From JACMPA01 sp035564115 (lineage in GTDB: Bacteria > Patescibacteriota > Saccharimonadia > Saccharimonadales > UBA4665), in assembly GCA_035564115.1 (NCBI GenBank), contig DATMTN010000006.1, forward strand, positions 1 through 12,811: 12,811 nt of DNA, written 5' to 3'. Numbering within the stretch: the stretch's first letter is position 1; each line of letters starts with the position of its first letter. Position numbers and translations under genes: made by a program. A model generated the notes under the pieces. The model was not told the origin of the DNA, did not search any database, and saw nothing but the letters and a program-made list of their open reading frames with translations. Shown in pieces: positions 12,247 through 12,811 of the stretch.

Positions 12247-12507
12247 ATGGGAATTATCGTAATGCTCATTCTTGGTGGACTCATTGGCTGGGCGGCGTCT
12301 AGCATGATGGGCCGACAGGAAGGGGCCATCATGAGTGTCATCATAGGTATTATCGGCTCCTTTATCGGCAGCTTGCTGTCAGAGCTATTCACCGGTGCGG
12401 ATCGCTCGTTCTTGGCACTGAGCTGGATGGGTCTGCTGTGGTCCTTTATCGGCGCAGTAGTACTTCTGGCTATCGTGAACGCTTTTACGCGTCCCCACCA
12501 CGCGTAG
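12247..12507 (+). CDS. GlsB/YeaQ/YmgE-family stress membrane protein
   Basis: The 86-aa protein is almost wholly hydrophobic, with three transmembrane segments at about 2-20, 27-47 and 59-80. It has the Gly-rich pattern of the transglycosylase-associated family: LILGGLIGWAASSMMGRQEG, then IIGIIGSFIGSLL, then a final GAVVLLAIVNAF segment. Despite that name, no enzyme activity is established for the family, and members are often stress- or envelope-induced. The start is fixed by AAGGAGG (12235-12241) 5 nt before the ATG, the same layout as gdhA. It appears monocistronic, ending before a structured intergenic stretch and strong terminator. Confidence 0.9.
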   Translation: MGIIVMLILGGLIGWAASSMMGRQEGAIMSVIIGIIGSFIGSLLSELFTGADRSFLALSWMGLLWSFIGAVVLLAIVNAFTRPHHA

Positions 12508-12619
12508 TAAGGGGTCATGAAAAGTACTGCCCCCGCCAGGGACAGTGTGTCCAGAGTGGCGTTGTGGAGTAGGATAATCAGTACATACTGGCGTAGCACC
12601 ACTACTTACCGCGACGAGA
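12508..12619 (+). other. Structured untranslated stretch after the GlsB-like gene
   Basis: This stretch between the GlsB-like stop and the terminator shows paired segments: GGGG/CCCC arms (12511-12514 and 12530-12534 area) and a compound hairpin at 12534-12561, with outer CGCCA/TGGCG and inner GGACA GTG TGTCC. A later CTGGCG (12588-12593) could compete for the same CGCCAG strand. No convincing protein frame is present. It may be a structured 3' UTR or a small RNA processed from it. Confidence 0.4.
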
Positions 12620-12655
12620 AAAACAAGAGTCTCTCGAAGGAGAGACTCTTGTTTT
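12620..12655. terminator. Strong bidirectional rho-independent terminator
   Basis: A perfect 16-bp stem (AAAACAAGAGTCTCTC pairing with its complement) closes on a GAAG tetraloop and is flanked by A and T runs, so it works on both strands. It ends the GlsB-like transcript and insulates the gene at the window edge. Confidence 0.93.
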
Positions 12656-12686
12656 GGTACGGCTTAATTAACGTGGTTGGAAGCGG

Positions 12687-12692
12687 TATAAT
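12687..12692 (+). promoter_or_regulatory. -10 box of the gene at the right edge
   Basis: TATAAT (12687-12692) is a perfect -10 hexamer lying 31 bp after the terminator stem. The only -35-like sequence is TTAATT (12664-12669, 17-bp spacer), a poor match. Predicted initiation near 12699 falls 8 nt before the ATG at 12707. Confidence 0.55.
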
Positions 12693-12706
12693 TAATGCAG
12701 ATAATA

Positions 12707-12811
12707 ATGATTACTATATTTTTATTTCTAAGTCTGTCCGCCGTTGTGGCCGGCGGAGTAATATCGGCTTTTACTGCACGTAAGCATACTCGCCAGAGCG
12801 CCTGGTTGAGC
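12707..12811 (+). CDS. Partial membrane protein, N-terminus only (cut by window end)
   Basis: An open frame of 35 codons runs to the last base without a stop. It starts MITIFLFLSLSAVVAGG, one hydrophobic segment (2-22), followed by a basic stretch TARKHTRQ (23-30). This suggests a membrane anchor with the rest in the cytoplasm, since the positive charges follow the helix. An in-frame ATG at 12695 is an alternative start but would precede the predicted transcript start. No Shine-Dalgarno is seen for either. The product cannot be identified from this fragment. Confidence 0.6.
   Translation, partial: MITIFLFLSLSAVVAGGVISAFTARKHTRQSAWLS

Noticed and set aside
12183..12602. Minus-strand 139-aa frame across the GlsB-like gene
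   Set aside because: It is antisense to a recognised family member and shows no own motif or ribosome site.
12517..12783. Plus-strand 88-aa frame after the GlsB-like gene
   Set aside because: It runs through a perfect 16-bp terminator and a promoter, and its composition looks random.
1..12811. CRISPR array, insertion sequence, integrase or phage genes
   Set aside because: No regularly spaced repeats, transposase or recombinase motifs were seen on either strand.

Overview
The window reads as a compact, chromosomal-type bacterial segment, most likely from a small-genome lineage of the Patescibacteria/CPR radiation and possibly Saccharibacteria (TM7). This assignment is inference. It rests on dense gene packing, several promoters placed so close to their start codon that the mRNA would be leaderless, a MurA fused to an XRE DNA-binding domain, and small membrane, zinc-ribbon and PH-like proteins of a kind common in such genomes. 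UGA acts as a stop (murB ends in TGA overlapping the next ATG), which argues against the UGA=Gly code of Gracilibacteria/Absconditabacteria. No transposase, integrase, phage gene or CRISPR array is visible.

Layout. (1) 95-1146: a doubtful 26-codon ORF, then on the minus strand tRNA-Gly(TCC), tRNA-Arg(TCT) and a Ham1/RdgB-type NTP pyrophosphatase. Its ATG lies 9 nt after the tRNA CCA end. The spacers around these tRNAs are packed with short inverted repeats. (2) 1147-2667 minus: MurA with an N-terminal XRE helix-turn-helix, behind a good sigma70-type promoter whose spacer and -10 contain a perfect 6-4-6 inverted repeat. (3) 2836-4710 plus: glyA and a Nudix hydrolase, probably one operon. (4) 4621-6035 minus: murB and a DUF3052-like gene joined by an ATGA overlap and running antisense into the end of the Nudix gene. 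(5) 6108-8701 plus: an XRE-like regulator, a PrsW-family intramembrane protease with a C-terminal zinc ribbon, a zinc-ribbon/multi-TM/ectodomain protein, and a small single-pass membrane protein. (6) 8767-9911: a PH-like protein and a convergent Mpg 3-methyladenine DNA glycosylase whose stop codons interlock. (7) 10019-11378: glutamate dehydrogenase, a bidirectional terminator and a minus-strand tRNA-Arg(CCG). (8) 11496-12811: two convergent orphan small genes, a GlsB/YeaQ/YmgE-type membrane protein, a structured intergenic stretch with a very strong terminator, and the start of a membrane protein cut by the window edge.

How it fits together. The enzymes of the first two committed peptidoglycan steps, MurA and MurB, are both tied to XRE-type DNA-binding domains: MurA by fusion, MurB by a divergent neighbour. 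MurA's own promoter carries a textbook operator, and a 12/16 match to it overlaps the predicted prsW promoter. The working hypothesis is that the MurA fusion is an enzyme that also represses its own gene and may link envelope precursor synthesis to the PrsW/zinc-ribbon membrane cluster. Two translation modes coexist. glyA, the zinc-ribbon protein, gdhA and the GlsB-like gene have clear Shine-Dalgarno sites. murA, the XRE regulator, the PH-like gene, mpg and perhaps murB have a -10 box ending 7-10 nt before the ATG.
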